A stretch of DNA of 50,721 bases from Streptacidiphilus pinicola (GTDB taxonomy: Bacteria > Actinomycetota > Actinomycetes > Streptomycetales > Streptomycetaceae). Shown here one piece after another: positions 27,082 through 35,551 of the stretch. Positions within the stretch are counted from its first letter, which is position 1; the number at the start of each line of letters is the position of its first letter. The stretch spans positions 1 through 50,721 of the forward strand of contig NZ_QKYN01000073.1 in assembly GCF_003258295.1 (NCBI RefSeq), written 5' to 3'. Position numbers and translations under genes: made by a program. The notes beneath the pieces were generated by a model, which was not told the DNA's origin, searched no databases, and worked only from the letters and a program-made list of their open reading frames with translations.

Positions 27082-27402
27082 CGGACCGGCTTCGGAAAAC
27101 AGAATCAACCATGACTCAACATTACTGACCGCATGGACAGTTGTAGGGGTCTGACTCCCAGAGGTCAACACTCGAACGCTCATCTTCCTTTGATTTTCGG
27201 GTGTTTGGTGACTCCAGAGCTCGACGCCGGCAGGCTCGCACTACAACAGAATCCATCAGGCATCTTGACATTTTGCCCAACGAACGACTCCTCTTACACA
27301 TAATCAACCACTGCCCGAGCGAATCGACTTCAGCCACCTCTACGGCCGCCTCCACCTCCTGACCGCACACCGGGTGGCTAGTCCTCAAAGGAGAGCCGAC
27401 GC
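27082..27402. other. AT-richer intergenic region before the GH43 gene
   Basis: Base composition drops in GC from about 27100 to 27320 compared with flanking genes. A perfect -35 hexamer TTGACA lies at 27265-27270, but no -10 box is seen at normal spacing. It probably carries the promoter of the galactanase gene. No gene recognised. Confidence 0.4.
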
Positions 27403-28893
27403 ATGTCGAACGGACACCCTCGCCGTGGCCGGCCAAGCGCCAGGCAACTTGGCACCACGTCGTTCCTCGCTCTGCTGGTCCTCCTCGCGGCGCTCCTGCT
27501 GCCGACGCAGGCCACCGCGGCCACCGCGTCGTTCACCTTGGGAGCCACCCGGACCGACCAGAACGGCAACACGCTCCAACTGCACGGGCTGGGCATCATC
27601 AAGGTCGGTGCCACCTGGTACGGCTTCGGCGAGGACAAGACCGGGGAGACGTCGTCGAACACCTCGTTCCAGGACATCCCCTGCTACACGTCGACGGACC
27701 TGGGCGGCTGGACGTATCGGGGAGTGGCACTGGGAAGGCAGGCCACTGGCGACCTGGGCCCCGACCGGATCGTGGAACGGCCGAAGGTCATCCACAACTC
27801 CTCGACCGGCCTCTACGTGATGTACATGCACATCGACAGCTCCACCTACTCCGACGCCAGGGTCGGCGTGGCGACCAGCAGTTCCCCGTGCGGCCCGTAC
27901 GCCTACCAGGACAGCTTCCGTCCGCTGGGCAACCTGAGCCGCGACATCGGCCTCTTCCAGGACACCGACGGCACCGGCTACCTGCTGAGCGAGGACCGCA
28001 ACAACGGCCTGCACATCTACCGGCTCGCCGCCGACTACCTGTCGGTCGACAGTGCGGTGGCCCTGTTGGGCGGCAGCGGCTCGGCCAGTTACGAGGCACC
28101 CGCCCTGGTCAAGGTCGGCGGTACGTACTATCTGCTCGCCTCGCACCTGACCGGCTGGGGTGCCAACGACAACGTCTACACCACCGCGACGTCACTGAGT
28201 GGCCCGTGGGCACCTGTGCGCGACTTCGCAGCGCCGGGTACCCACACCTACGACAGCCAGACCGCCAATATCATCACCGTTCAAGGCGCGTCGGGCACCA
28301 CCTACCTCTACGCGGGTGACCGATGGAACACCAGCGACCTGGGCAACTCGCCGCTCATCTGGCTGCCGCTGACCATCCGCGGCACGACCGTGAACCTGGG
28401 CCAGTACCCGAACTGGACGCTGGACACCGGCGCGGGCACCTGGGCCCCCGATTCCGGCATCCCGACGAACGCGGTGCACACCTTGACCAACGCCAATAGC
28501 TCGATGCTGATGGACGTCTCGGGCGGCTCCACGTCCAACGGCGCCAAGGTCATCCAGTGGCAGTTCAACGGCGGTGACAACCAGAAGTGGACGCTGACCC
28601 GAGTGTCCGACAACGTCTACACCCTCACCAGCGTGAAGAGCGGACTGTGCCTGGACGTGCCCGGCCAGGCGACTGCCGAGGGCATGCAGCTCGAGCAGTG
28701 GACCTGTAACGGAGGCACCAACCAGCAGTTCGCCGCCGATCTCGTCGGGAGCCTCACCGGTACGAAGTTCATGCTCGTCAACATCAACAGTGGCCTGAAC
28801 GTCGGGGTGGAATCCTCCTCCACCACCGGGGGCGCCGCCGTCGTCCAGCTCACCGGCATCGGAGCCACCAGCGAGCAGTGGACCGTCTCCTGA
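27403..28893 (+). CDS. secreted GH43 exo-beta-1,3-galactanase-like enzyme with ricin-type lectin domain
   Basis: The 496-residue protein starts at ATG 27403 after AAAGGAG. A Sec signal peptide (about 1-40) precedes a five-bladed GH43 domain (about 45-340). Its IVERPKVIHN motif carries the predicted acid Glu seen in the GH43 galactanase subfamily, followed by YVMYMHIDSS. A C-terminal ricin-B/CBM13 domain (about 360-496) has the NQKW, NQQF and EQW repeats that bind galactose-type sugars. It should act outside the cell on beta-1,3-galactan side chains such as arabinogalactan. It is followed after 66 bases by the repeat-rich surface protein and may be cotranscribed with it. Confidence 0.85.
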   Translation: MSNGHPRRGRPSARQLGTTSFLALLVLLAALLLPTQATAATASFTLGATRTDQNGNTLQLHGLGIIKVGATWYGFGEDKTGETSSNTSFQDIPCYTSTDLGGWTYRGVALGRQATGDLGPDRIVERPKVIHNSSTGLYVMYMHIDSSTYSDARVGVATSSSPCGPYAYQDSFRPLGNLSRDIGLFQDTDGTGYLLSEDRNNGLHIYRLAADYLSVDSAVALLGGSGSASYEAPALVKVGGTYYLLASHLTGWGANDNVYTTATSLSGPWAPVRDFAAPGTHTYDSQTANIITVQGASGTTYLYAGDRWNTSDLGNSPLIWLPLTIRGTTVNLGQYPNWTLDTGAGTWAPDSGIPTNAVHTLTNANSSMLMDVSGGSTSNGAKVIQWQFNGGDNQKWTLTRVSDNVYTLTSVKSGLCLDVPGQATAEGMQLEQWTCNGGTNQQFAADLVGSLTGTKFMLVNINSGLNVGVESSSTTGGAAVVQLTGIGATSEQWTVS

Positions 28894-28906
28894 CTCGGGC
28901 ACGTAC

Positions 28907-28918
28907 GTTAACGCTAAC
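28907..28918. promoter_or_regulatory. imperfect palindrome GTTAACGCTAAC, candidate LacI-type site
   Basis: Ten of twelve positions are symmetric. It lies between the galactanase and surface-protein genes, 42 bases before the latter's start, and resembles sugar-repressor operators. It does not match the palindrome at 33182-33195, so a different regulator would be implied. Confidence 0.35.
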
Positions 28919-28959
28919 ATTCAGCCGTCAACGGCGGCCGCGCAAGGAGACGAACGGCG

Positions 28960-30819
28960 ATGGCAAGGCGAACGGCGGCGCTCGTCGCGGCACTGGTCAC
29001 GGTGGTGGGCAGCACTGTTCTGGCCGGCGCGCCGGTGGCCGCGGCCATGGACATCACCGGCGCGATCCTCGCCGGGCGCGACGTGGTCCTCGACGGAGAC
29101 GCCGTGCTCTCCCTGCCTCCGGGCACAACCACCTACCGCGGTGTGCTCACGGGACAGGGCACGCTGACCTTGCGCGCCGCTGGTGGTCCGGCCACCCTGA
29201 TCCTCACCCGGGACAGTGACTTCGCTCTCCCACCCGGGCGCCGCAGGCAGGAAGTCACCACCACACCGGACCACCCGGTCACCACCGTGAGCAACCCAGA
29301 CCCGCCCGCCGTCGTCGTCGAAGCCGGGGTCACCCTCCAGTACGGGACGGGGGGTTCCACCGGCGTCATCGGTCACTACCCGTACCAGACGCCTGGATTC
29401 CAGCTCAACGCGGACAACGTCCGCGTGGACGGCACCCTCGTCCTGGACGTGGCGGGCCGCAACTACAACCTCGGCACCATCACCGGCACCGGACTGGTGA
29501 GCCAGCCCCGCGCCACCTGGGGCACGCTGGAACTGTCCGGCGACCAGCCGTTCGCCGGTACGCTCGCCAACGGCACCGGCACGGACCTCGGCACCAACGC
29601 GTACACCACCTCGCTGGACCGGCTGCGCGCGGTGCTGAACAACGGCTCGGCCATGGTCGGTGCCGCCACCGACCGCACGGAGGTACTACGCCCCGACTTC
29701 TACCAAACCGTTTACGGGAACGACATCAACTTCCACTCCTGGGGCACCGGGAAGGTCGTCATGACCGGCGTCTACAGCTACGCGGACGGTGGCTCTGAGG
29801 GTGACCCGGCACTCAGCGATCCCTCACTCAACTACGACGCCATACCACACCGGAACAACACCCGCGGCATCAACATCGAAGGCGCACACGTCCAGTGGGG
29901 CGACGGCACCACGCGGCGCTTCTTCCTGCCCGCCAACGCGGCCGACTCCTACATCAACATCCACAACAACGGCACCCTCGCCTTCGACTACGACGGCCCG
30001 GTCACCCTCGGCACACCGGTCTCCGGCGGCATCTACCACAATTCCCTGGCCACCCCTGCCTACGCCGACGTGAGCCTGCTGCCGACCCGGGGCAACGACG
30101 TCACCTTCGCCGCCCCGCAGAACTATCACGGCACCACCGCCATCGGGGCCGGCGCCGTCCTCCGCCTCGGCAGTGGCACCGCCGGAGGCGACGCGACGCT
30201 GCTCACCGACACCCCGACCGACCGCATAGTCGACGACGGGGCGCTCGTACTCCAGAACCGCACCACGCCGCTGAGCTTGTGCCGGATCACCGGCAACGGC
30301 TCCCTGACCCAGGCCGGTCCGGCCAGCACAACGATGAGGGCCCCCGTCGACTACACCGGCGCCACGACCATCTCCAACGGCACGCTGGCCCTGACCGCCG
30401 CGGCCGATCTCGCGGCGAGCAGCGGAGTGCGGCTCACCTCGGCCGCGGCCGTGCTGGACCTGCGCCGGGCCGGGAGCCCGACCGTGCGCACCCTGAGCGG
30501 GGTCCGCGGCAGCACGATTCTCATGGCGCGCGGCACCACGTTGACAGTCCTTCAAACGTCGTCGACCCGCTTCGAAGGGCGCGTCGTCGGCGGCACGCTG
30601 AAAGAACCGGGAGGTGGTGCGTCCCCCTCGTCCGGTGTCGGTGTGGTCCCTGCCCGGGCTGTCACCGGCCCCGGCACGGCTGAGGCGGCCTCCACAGGGA
30701 GCCTTCCAGCCGTGGCCGTGGCCGTGGCAACGGCAGTCGGGGTTGGCGCAGGTATCGTCCTACTGGCACGGCGGCTACGGCAGCCCAAGGCCAGGGGGCG
30801 TCGGGGCAGTCGCTCGTGA
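28960..30819 (+). CDS. secreted beta-helix-like surface protein with C-terminal membrane anchor
   Basis: The 619-residue protein starts at ATG 28960 after AAGGAGACG. It has a signal peptide (about 1-29), then a long beta-rich body with recurring motifs such as GVLTGQGTLTLRAAGG, YNLGTITGTGLVS, YHGTTAIGAGAVLRLGSGTA, LCRITGNGSLTQAG and YTGATTISNGTLALTAAADL. These resemble autotransporter-associated beta-strand repeats that build parallel beta-helices. The C-terminus has SLPAV, a hydrophobic helix (AVAVATAVGVGAGIVLLA) and a basic tail, the shape of a wall or membrane anchor. It has no catalytic motif I recognise. It could present, bind or cut a polysaccharide. The pattern is rare in this phylum. 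Confidence 0.7.
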   Translation: MARRTAALVAALVTVVGSTVLAGAPVAAAMDITGAILAGRDVVLDGDAVLSLPPGTTTYRGVLTGQGTLTLRAAGGPATLILTRDSDFALPPGRRRQEVTTTPDHPVTTVSNPDPPAVVVEAGVTLQYGTGGSTGVIGHYPYQTPGFQLNADNVRVDGTLVLDVAGRNYNLGTITGTGLVSQPRATWGTLELSGDQPFAGTLANGTGTDLGTNAYTTSLDRLRAVLNNGSAMVGAATDRTEVLRPDFYQTVYGNDINFHSWGTGKVVMTGVYSYADGGSEGDPALSDPSLNYDAIPHRNNTRGINIEGAHVQWGDGTTRRFFLPANAADSYINIHNNGTLAFDYDGPVTLGTPVSGGIYHNSLATPAYADVSLLPTRGNDVTFAAPQNYHGTTAIGAGAVLRLGSGTAGGDATLLTDTPTDRIVDDGALVLQNRTTPLSLCRITGNGSLTQAGPASTTMRAPVDYTGATTISNGTLALTAAADLAASSGVRLTSAAAVLDLRRAGSPTVRTLSGVRGSTILMARGTTLTVLQTSSTRFEGRVVGGTLKEPGGGASPSSGVGVVPARAVTGPGTAEAASTGSLPAVAVAVATAVGVGAGIVLLARRLRQPKARGRRGSRS

Positions 30820-31017
30820 GTGAGCTCGCACGAAGACGACCACACCGGCGAGTTGCCCGCACGCAGGTGCCGATCAATCATCCGGCCAGGTCAAGGTCGC
30901 GATCACTGGTCTGTGGAGTGCGACGCCGCCCGTGATGCCGAGCAGGCACAGGCAGAAGCCCCTCGTTGCGGACATGCCCCCCACCGGGCAGCTGCCAAGA
31001 GGCAGTCGCGCGGGGAG

Positions 31018-32034
31018 CTAGCCGAAGTGGAGGTCTCCACGTGTGAGCGGGGCAGGCGCGAGGCTGTCAGGCCGGGGGAGGAGGCGGGGCGGATTGGCGC
31101 CGATGCGTTCGCAGGTCAGTGAGGAGACCAGGATCGCGTCGTCCGCTGCGGGCAGGAGTGCAGCGAGGGTGGACTGCTGGAGCCGTTCCGGGGTGTGGAG
31201 GTCGTGTCGGACGAGGGCGTCGAGGAAGGCGGCGGTGAAGGAGTCCCCGGCGCCGACGGTGTCCGCGACGGCGGCCTTGCGTCCGGGCCGGGAGAGGGTC
31301 GGCTCTCCATGGCGGAAGAGGTGGGCGCCGTCCGGGCCGTCCGTGATGACGACAAGCAGTGCGCCGAGAGCGAGCCAGTGCCGGCCGATCTCCTCGAGTG
31401 AGGTGTCCGGGTAGAGCCACTCGACGTCTTCGCGGCTGGCTTTGACCACGTGGGCGGCGGTGATCGAGCGCTCGACCAGGGGGCGAGCCTTGTCGTGGCC
31501 GCCGAGCAGCAGCGGGCGAATGTTGGGGTCGTAACTGACAAGGCCCTGCCCGCCGGCGTGGAGCCGGGTGGCGAGGGCGTGGATGTGCTCGTCGCCGGGC
31601 GCGGTCCAGGAGGCGAGGGAGCCGTGGTGCAGCACGGCGGTGCCGGGCGGGAGGCGGGTGGTCTCGGCGGCGGACCACTGCCAGTCGGCAGTGCCGTCGA
31701 GGTAGAAGTCGTAGTGGGCCTGGGCGTGCTCGTTGAGGGAGACGATGGCCAGGCTGGTCGGCTCCGTGGCGCGGGGCGCGTGGCTCAGGTCGATGCCTTC
31801 GGCTTCGGCGTGGGCGCGCAGGAGGCGGCCGAAGGCGTTGTCGGCCAGGCGGGCCATGAGCGAGGTGCGGCGGCCGAGCCGGGCCAGGCCGACGGCGACG
31901 TTGAAGGGGCTGCCGCCGGGCAGTGCGCGGAAATCGCCGGGCCGCTCGCCCGGGACCATGTCGATGAGCGCTTCGCCGATGACCGTCACCACGGGGCCTG
32001 GGTGGGCTGCGGTGTTGTCGCGGGGTGGGGTCAC
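31018..32034 (-). CDS. PfkB-family carbohydrate kinase (fructokinase-like)
   Basis: The 338-residue protein has both PfkB signatures: the N-terminal GEALIDMVP plus GGSPFNVAVGLARLG, and the C-terminal DTVGAGDSFTAAFLDAL with the catalytic Asp. YDPNIRPLL also fits fructokinase-type members. It should phosphorylate an imported sugar with ATP in the cytosol, most likely fructose given the transporter and GH32 gene. Its ATG overlaps the LacI stop by 4 bases (ATGA, 32031-32034), so the repressor and kinase form one minus-strand operon. Confidence 0.9.
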   Translation of the reverse strand: MTPPRDNTAAHPGPVVTVIGEALIDMVPGERPGDFRALPGGSPFNVAVGLARLGRRTSLMARLADNAFGRLLRAHAEAEGIDLSHAPRATEPTSLAIVSLNEHAQAHYDFYLDGTADWQWSAAETTRLPPGTAVLHHGSLASWTAPGDEHIHALATRLHAGGQGLVSYDPNIRPLLLGGHDKARPLVERSITAAHVVKASREDVEWLYPDTSLEEIGRHWLALGALLVVITDGPDGAHLFRHGEPTLSRPGRKAAVADTVGAGDSFTAAFLDALVRHDLHTPERLQQSTLAALLPAADDAILVSSLTCERIGANPPRLLPRPDSLAPAPLTRGDLHFG

Positions 32035-33086
32035 GCGCGCACGCTCCTCGGGGTCAGCTCGCCCGAGCCGCGGGGGATCAGGCGGGTGGGCACGGTCATG
32101 GTTCGGGTGGCTGAGGTGTCGCCGTCCAGGCGGCTGAAGAGGACCTGGGCGGCGATGCGGCCGAGGGCGTCGGCGTCCTGGGCGATCACCGAGATTCCGG
32201 GTTCCAGGATGTCGGCGAGCGGGAAGTCGTCGAAGCCGACCATGGCCACCTCCTGGTGCTTGCGCAGTCGGCGCAGGGCGCGGCAGGCGGCGATGGTGAC
32301 CAGGTTCTGGCTGGTGAACAGGGCGGTGGGCGGTTCGGGGAGCGCGAGCAGTTGCTCGACGGCTTCCTCCGCGGCTTCGGTGGAGTGCAGATCGTGCCGG
32401 ACCAGGTCCGGGTCGAGGGGGAGGCGTGCGTACTCGAGCGCGTACTGGTAGCCGTCGAAGCGCTGGGCGGCGGTGGGAATGGTGATCTGGTCGCCGAGGT
32501 AGCCGATGCGCCGGTGCCCGTGGGCGAGGAGGTGCTCGACGGCGGTGATCGCGCCCTGCCGGTTGTCGGAGACCACGGCGTCGGCGCCGAGCAGCCCGGG
32601 TTCGCGGTCGACGAAGACCATCCGGGTGCCGGCCTGCTGCTCGGCGGCCAGGTAGCTCTGGTCCCGGCCCGCGGGCACCATCACCAGCCCGTCCACCCGC
32701 CGGTCCAGGAGCGCTTCGACGAGCTCGCGTTCACGGGCGGGGTCCTCGTCCAGGCTGCCGAAGAGCACGAGCACGCCTCGGCTGCGGGCGATGTCCTCGG
32801 CCGCGCGCATCAGCGCCGCGGAGAAGGGGTTCGCGGCGTCCTCGACGAGCATGCCGATGGTCAGGGTGCGGCCGTCGCTGCGGCGCAGGTTGCTGGCCGT
32901 CAGGTTGGGCCGGTAGCCGAGTTTCCGGGCGGCGTCCTGGACGCGCGTGGCCAGCTCGGGATCCACGGTGCTGACGCCGTTGACGACCCGGGAGACGGTC
33001 TTGATGGAGAGCCCGGCCAGTGCTGCGACGTCCTTCATCGTGGGCCGAGCGCTGCGCGCATCGGCCCCCGATTCACCCTGAGGCAT
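32031..33086 (-). CDS. LacI-family repressor of the sugar locus
   Basis: The N-terminal HTH (MKDVAALAGLSIKTVSRVVN, then VDPELATRVQDAARKLGYRP) and a periplasmic-binding-like sensor domain (VVSDNRQGAITAVEHLLAHG, VGFDDFPLADILEP) are complete. I prefer ATG 33086 (351 residues), which has GGAG six bases upstream, to ATG 33098, which has no ribosome site. CGTTGTCT at 33087-33094 is half of the palindrome at 33182-33195, suggesting autoregulation. It is divergent from the transporter operon it probably controls; the likely inducer is fructose or its phosphate. Confidence 0.92.
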   Translation of the reverse strand: MPQGESGADARSARPTMKDVAALAGLSIKTVSRVVNGVSTVDPELATRVQDAARKLGYRPNLTASNLRRSDGRTLTIGMLVEDAANPFSAALMRAAEDIARSRGVLVLFGSLDEDPARERELVEALLDRRVDGLVMVPAGRDQSYLAAEQQAGTRMVFVDREPGLLGADAVVSDNRQGAITAVEHLLAHGHRRIGYLGDQITIPTAAQRFDGYQYALEYARLPLDPDLVRHDLHSTEAAEEAVEQLLALPEPPTALFTSQNLVTIAACRALRRLRKHQEVAMVGFDDFPLADILEPGISVIAQDADALGRIAAQVLFSRLDGDTSATRTMTVPTRLIPRGSGELTPRSVRA

Positions 33087-33145
33087 CGTTGTCTCCATGA
33101 ATTCAGCGTTACCGATTCGTTACGACGGTACTTTCCACCTGCGCC

Positions 33146-33174
33146 TTGACGCAGTCTGACACGCAGGCAACGAT
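33146..33174 (+). promoter_or_regulatory. candidate promoter of the sugar ABC operon
   Basis: TTGACG at 33146-33151 and AACGAT at 33169-33174 are 17 bases apart. Transcription would begin near 33181, directly at the palindrome 33182-33195, the ideal place for repression. The -10 box is weak. Confidence 0.45.
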
Positions 33175-33181
33175 CTCGTCC

Positions 33182-33195
33182 AGACAACGTTGTCT
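33182..33195. promoter_or_regulatory. perfect 14-bp palindrome, LacI operator candidate
   Basis: AGACAACGTTGTCT is fully symmetric with the central CG typical of LacI-family sites. It lies between the divergent repressor gene and the binding-protein gene, 39 bases before the latter's ATG. Confidence 0.75.
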
Positions 33196-33234
33196 CGCCG
33201 TCGCGGCGCGAACGTTACGAAGGGACACATCCCC

Positions 33235-34362
33235 ATGAAGCTCTCCAGCACCGTTCATTTGTCGAACTCTCGCCGTCGGCGCAGGACAGTCGCTGCAGCG
33301 GCAGTAGCGATCGGCACCGCAACCGCACTGGCCGCTTGCAGCTCTTCCTCCAGCACCACCGCCTCCTCCGGCTCCGGAGGTTCCGGCGGGGGCAAGGTCG
33401 GGGTCTCGCTGATCCTCAAGACCCTGACGAACCCGTACTTCGTGAGCATGGAGAAGGACGCCAAGACCGCGGCGGCCAAGGACAACGTGAACCTCACGGT
33501 GGCCGCGGGCACCAAGGACGGCGACACCCAGACGCAGATCAATGCGATCGACAACGCGATAGCCCGGGGAGACAAGGGCATCTTGATCACCACGAACGGC
33601 GACGCGGTCAACGCGGCGCTCAACCAGGCCAAGCAGGCCGGCCTGTTCGTGATCGCACTCGACACCGCGCCCAACCCCGCCAGCACCGCCGACATCACCT
33701 TCGCGACCGACAACACCCAGGCCGGCAAGCTCGACGGCCAGTACGCTGCGGCGGCCCTCGGCGGGAAGCCGGCCGTGATCGCCATGCTGGACCTGTTCAA
33801 CAACCAGGTGGTCTCCGTGGACATCGACCGCGACCACGGCTTCCTGCAGGGCATGGGCATCGACCCGGGCAGCACGACCCAGAACGGCCAGGAGGCCAAG
33901 TCCGGCAAGTACTCCGGCGGTTCCTACTCCATCGCCTGCCACCAGCCCACCCAGGGCGCTGTCGACGGCGGGCGCACCGCGATGGAGAACTGCCTGTCGG
34001 CGAACCCGAACATCAACGTGGTCTACGCCATCAACGAGCCGGCCGCCGAGGGCGCTTACAACGCACTGAAGGCCGCAGGCAAGGCCGGACAGGTCGCCGT
34101 CTACGCGATCGACGGCAGCTGCGCTGGCCTGAAGCTGGTCGGCAGCGGCGAGTTCACGGCGGACGCGGTCCAGTACCCCGGCAAGATGGCCTCCCTCGGG
34201 GTGGACTCCATCGCCAAGCTGGCCGCCGGCGGTTCCAAGCCGAGCGTCACCAACGGCAAGTCCTTCTACGACACCGGCACTGCCCTGGCCGCGACCAAGA
34301 GCGTCTCCGGCAGCACCGTCCAGTCGCCCACCGACGCCGCCTCCGCCTGCTGGGGCAGCTGA
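33235..34362 (+). CDS. sugar ABC transporter substrate-binding lipoprotein (CUT2 type)
   Basis: The 375-residue protein starts at ATG 33235 (GAAGGGA upstream), not the upstream in-frame GTG-type starts. It has a type II signal peptide with lipobox LAAC (Cys about residue 36) and a Ser/Gly linker. A periplasmic-binding fold of the ribose/fructose class follows (VGVSLILKTLTNPYFVSMEK, AIDNAIARGDKGILITTNGD, FVIALDTAP, VYAINEPAAEGAYNALKAAG). It should capture a monosaccharide, probably fructose, at the cell surface for the permease encoded next. It is first in the operon, and a hairpin follows that may favour its higher expression. Confidence 0.93.
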   Translation: MKLSSTVHLSNSRRRRRTVAAAAVAIGTATALAACSSSSSTTASSGSGGSGGGKVGVSLILKTLTNPYFVSMEKDAKTAAAKDNVNLTVAAGTKDGDTQTQINAIDNAIARGDKGILITTNGDAVNAALNQAKQAGLFVIALDTAPNPASTADITFATDNTQAGKLDGQYAAAALGGKPAVIAMLDLFNNQVVSVDIDRDHGFLQGMGIDPGSTTQNGQEAKSGKYSGGSYSIACHQPTQGAVDGGRTAMENCLSANPNINVVYAINEPAAEGAYNALKAAGKAGQVAVYAIDGSCAGLKLVGSGEFTADAVQYPGKMASLGVDSIAKLAAGGSKPSVTNGKSFYDTGTALAATKSVSGSTVQSPTDAASACWGS

Positions 34363-34391
34363 CCGGCGGCCACCCTGCGGGGCCCCGAACG

Positions 34392-34437
34392 GGCCGAGGG
34401 CCGCGGCGTCTGCCCCGACCAGCCGCCGCCCTCGGCC
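34392..34437 (+). terminator. intra-operon hairpin between binding protein and permease
   Basis: GGCCGAGGGC at 34392-34401 pairs with GCCCTCGGCC at 34428-34437, and GCGGC/GCCGC extend the stem inward past one mismatch. Such hairpins often stabilise or attenuate so that the binding protein is made in excess over the membrane components. Confidence 0.6.
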
Positions 34438-34516
34438 GACCAACCCGACCAGACCGCCATGGCGACCGACCAGAGCGCCTCGGGTCGGCCGACCAGCCTT
34501 GACGTTAGGGAATGTT

Positions 34517-35551
34517 GTGACCATCCAATCGAGCGGCGACATCGCGCCCGCGACGGCGGAGGACTTCCGGGGCCGGCCCGCAAGCGTCGGCCAACGCGTC
34601 CACTCGGTCCTGCACCGCCAGCCCGCACTGAGCCCTGCGATCGTCCTCCTCCTCGCGGGCGTCGCCTTCGCCCTCCTCAACAGCCGCTTCTACGCCCTGC
34701 AGAACCTCTCCCTGGTCGCCCAGCAGGTCGCCGTCGTCGGCTCGCTGGCAGCGGGCCAGACCCTGGTGATCCTCACCGCCGGCATCGACCTGTCGATCGG
34801 CGCGGTCATGGTGCTCGCGTCCCTGGTGATGTCGAAGCTGGTCTTCGGCAGCCACGTGAACGGACTCCTGGCCCTGCTGATCGGGACCCTCATCGCGATC
34901 GCCGCGCAGGCGGTCAACGGCCTGCTGGTCACGAAGATCAAGCTGCCGCCCTTCATCGTCACCCTGGGCACGCTGAGCGTGTTCACCGCGATCACCCTGA
35001 TCTACGCCCAGGGCCAGACGATCGCGCTGCAGCCGGACACCTTCCTGCTGTGGAGTGCGAAGACGATCTCGATCGGCTCCCTCCGCATCACCACCGGCGT
35101 GCTGCTGATGATCGCCCTGTACGCGGTGCTCGGCTACGCGCTGCGCTACACGGCCTGGGGCCGGCACCTCTACGCGGTGGGAGACGACGTCGAGGCCGCC
35201 CGGCTGGCCGGCATCTCCGTCAACCGGGTGCTGCTGAGCGCCTACATGGTCGCGGGCGTCGCCATCGCTGTCGCGGCCTGGATCCTGGTCGGCCGCGTCG
35301 GCGGCGGCGACCCCAACAGCGGCATCAACGCCAACCTTGAGTCGATCACCGCCGTGGTCATCGGCGGCACCAGCCTCTTCGGCGGTCGCGGCGTCATCTT
35401 CGGGTCGCTGATCGGCGCGCTGATCGTCCAGGTCTTTGACAACGGCCTGGCGCTGGCCGGGTTCGATCCCAACTACCAAGTCCTCGCGGTCGGCCTGCTG
35501 GTCATCGCCGCGGTGTCCGTCGACCAGTGGATCCGGAGCGTGAAGGCATGA
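34517..35551 (+). CDS. sugar ABC transporter permease (CUT2, FrcC/RbsC-like)
   Basis: The 344-residue protein has 8-10 hydrophobic helices and the family hallmarks AAGQTLVILTAGIDLSIGAV, KLPPFIVTLGTL and GRVGGGDPNSGINANLESIT plus VVIGGTSLFGGRG. It forms the membrane channel for the sugar delivered by the lipoprotein. I prefer GTG 34517, with AGGGA upstream, over the upstream TTG at 34499. The stop overlaps the ATPase start (ATGA at 35548-35551). Confidence 0.93.
   Translation: MTIQSSGDIAPATAEDFRGRPASVGQRVHSVLHRQPALSPAIVLLLAGVAFALLNSRFYALQNLSLVAQQVAVVGSLAAGQTLVILTAGIDLSIGAVMVLASLVMSKLVFGSHVNGLLALLIGTLIAIAAQAVNGLLVTKIKLPPFIVTLGTLSVFTAITLIYAQGQTIALQPDTFLLWSAKTISIGSLRITTGVLLMIALYAVLGYALRYTAWGRHLYAVGDDVEAARLAGISVNRVLLSAYMVAGVAIAVAAWILVGRVGGGDPNSGINANLESITAVVIGGTSLFGGRGVIFGSLIGALIVQVFDNGLALAGFDPNYQVLAVGLLVIAAVSVDQWIRSVKA

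Noticed and set aside
27265-27299. Promoter with TTGACA before the galactanase gene
   Set aside because: No acceptable -10 hexamer lies at 16-19 bases; only the isolated -35-like box is mentioned.
30700-30819. Canonical LPXTG sortase signal in the surface protein
   Set aside because: SLPAV lacks the Thr-Gly of LPXTG and of the LAXTG type common in this phylum, so I describe only a probable membrane anchor.
33109-34680. 523-residue minus-strand frame opposite the binding protein
   Set aside because: It lies antisense to a lipoprotein gene with intact signal peptide and domain motifs.
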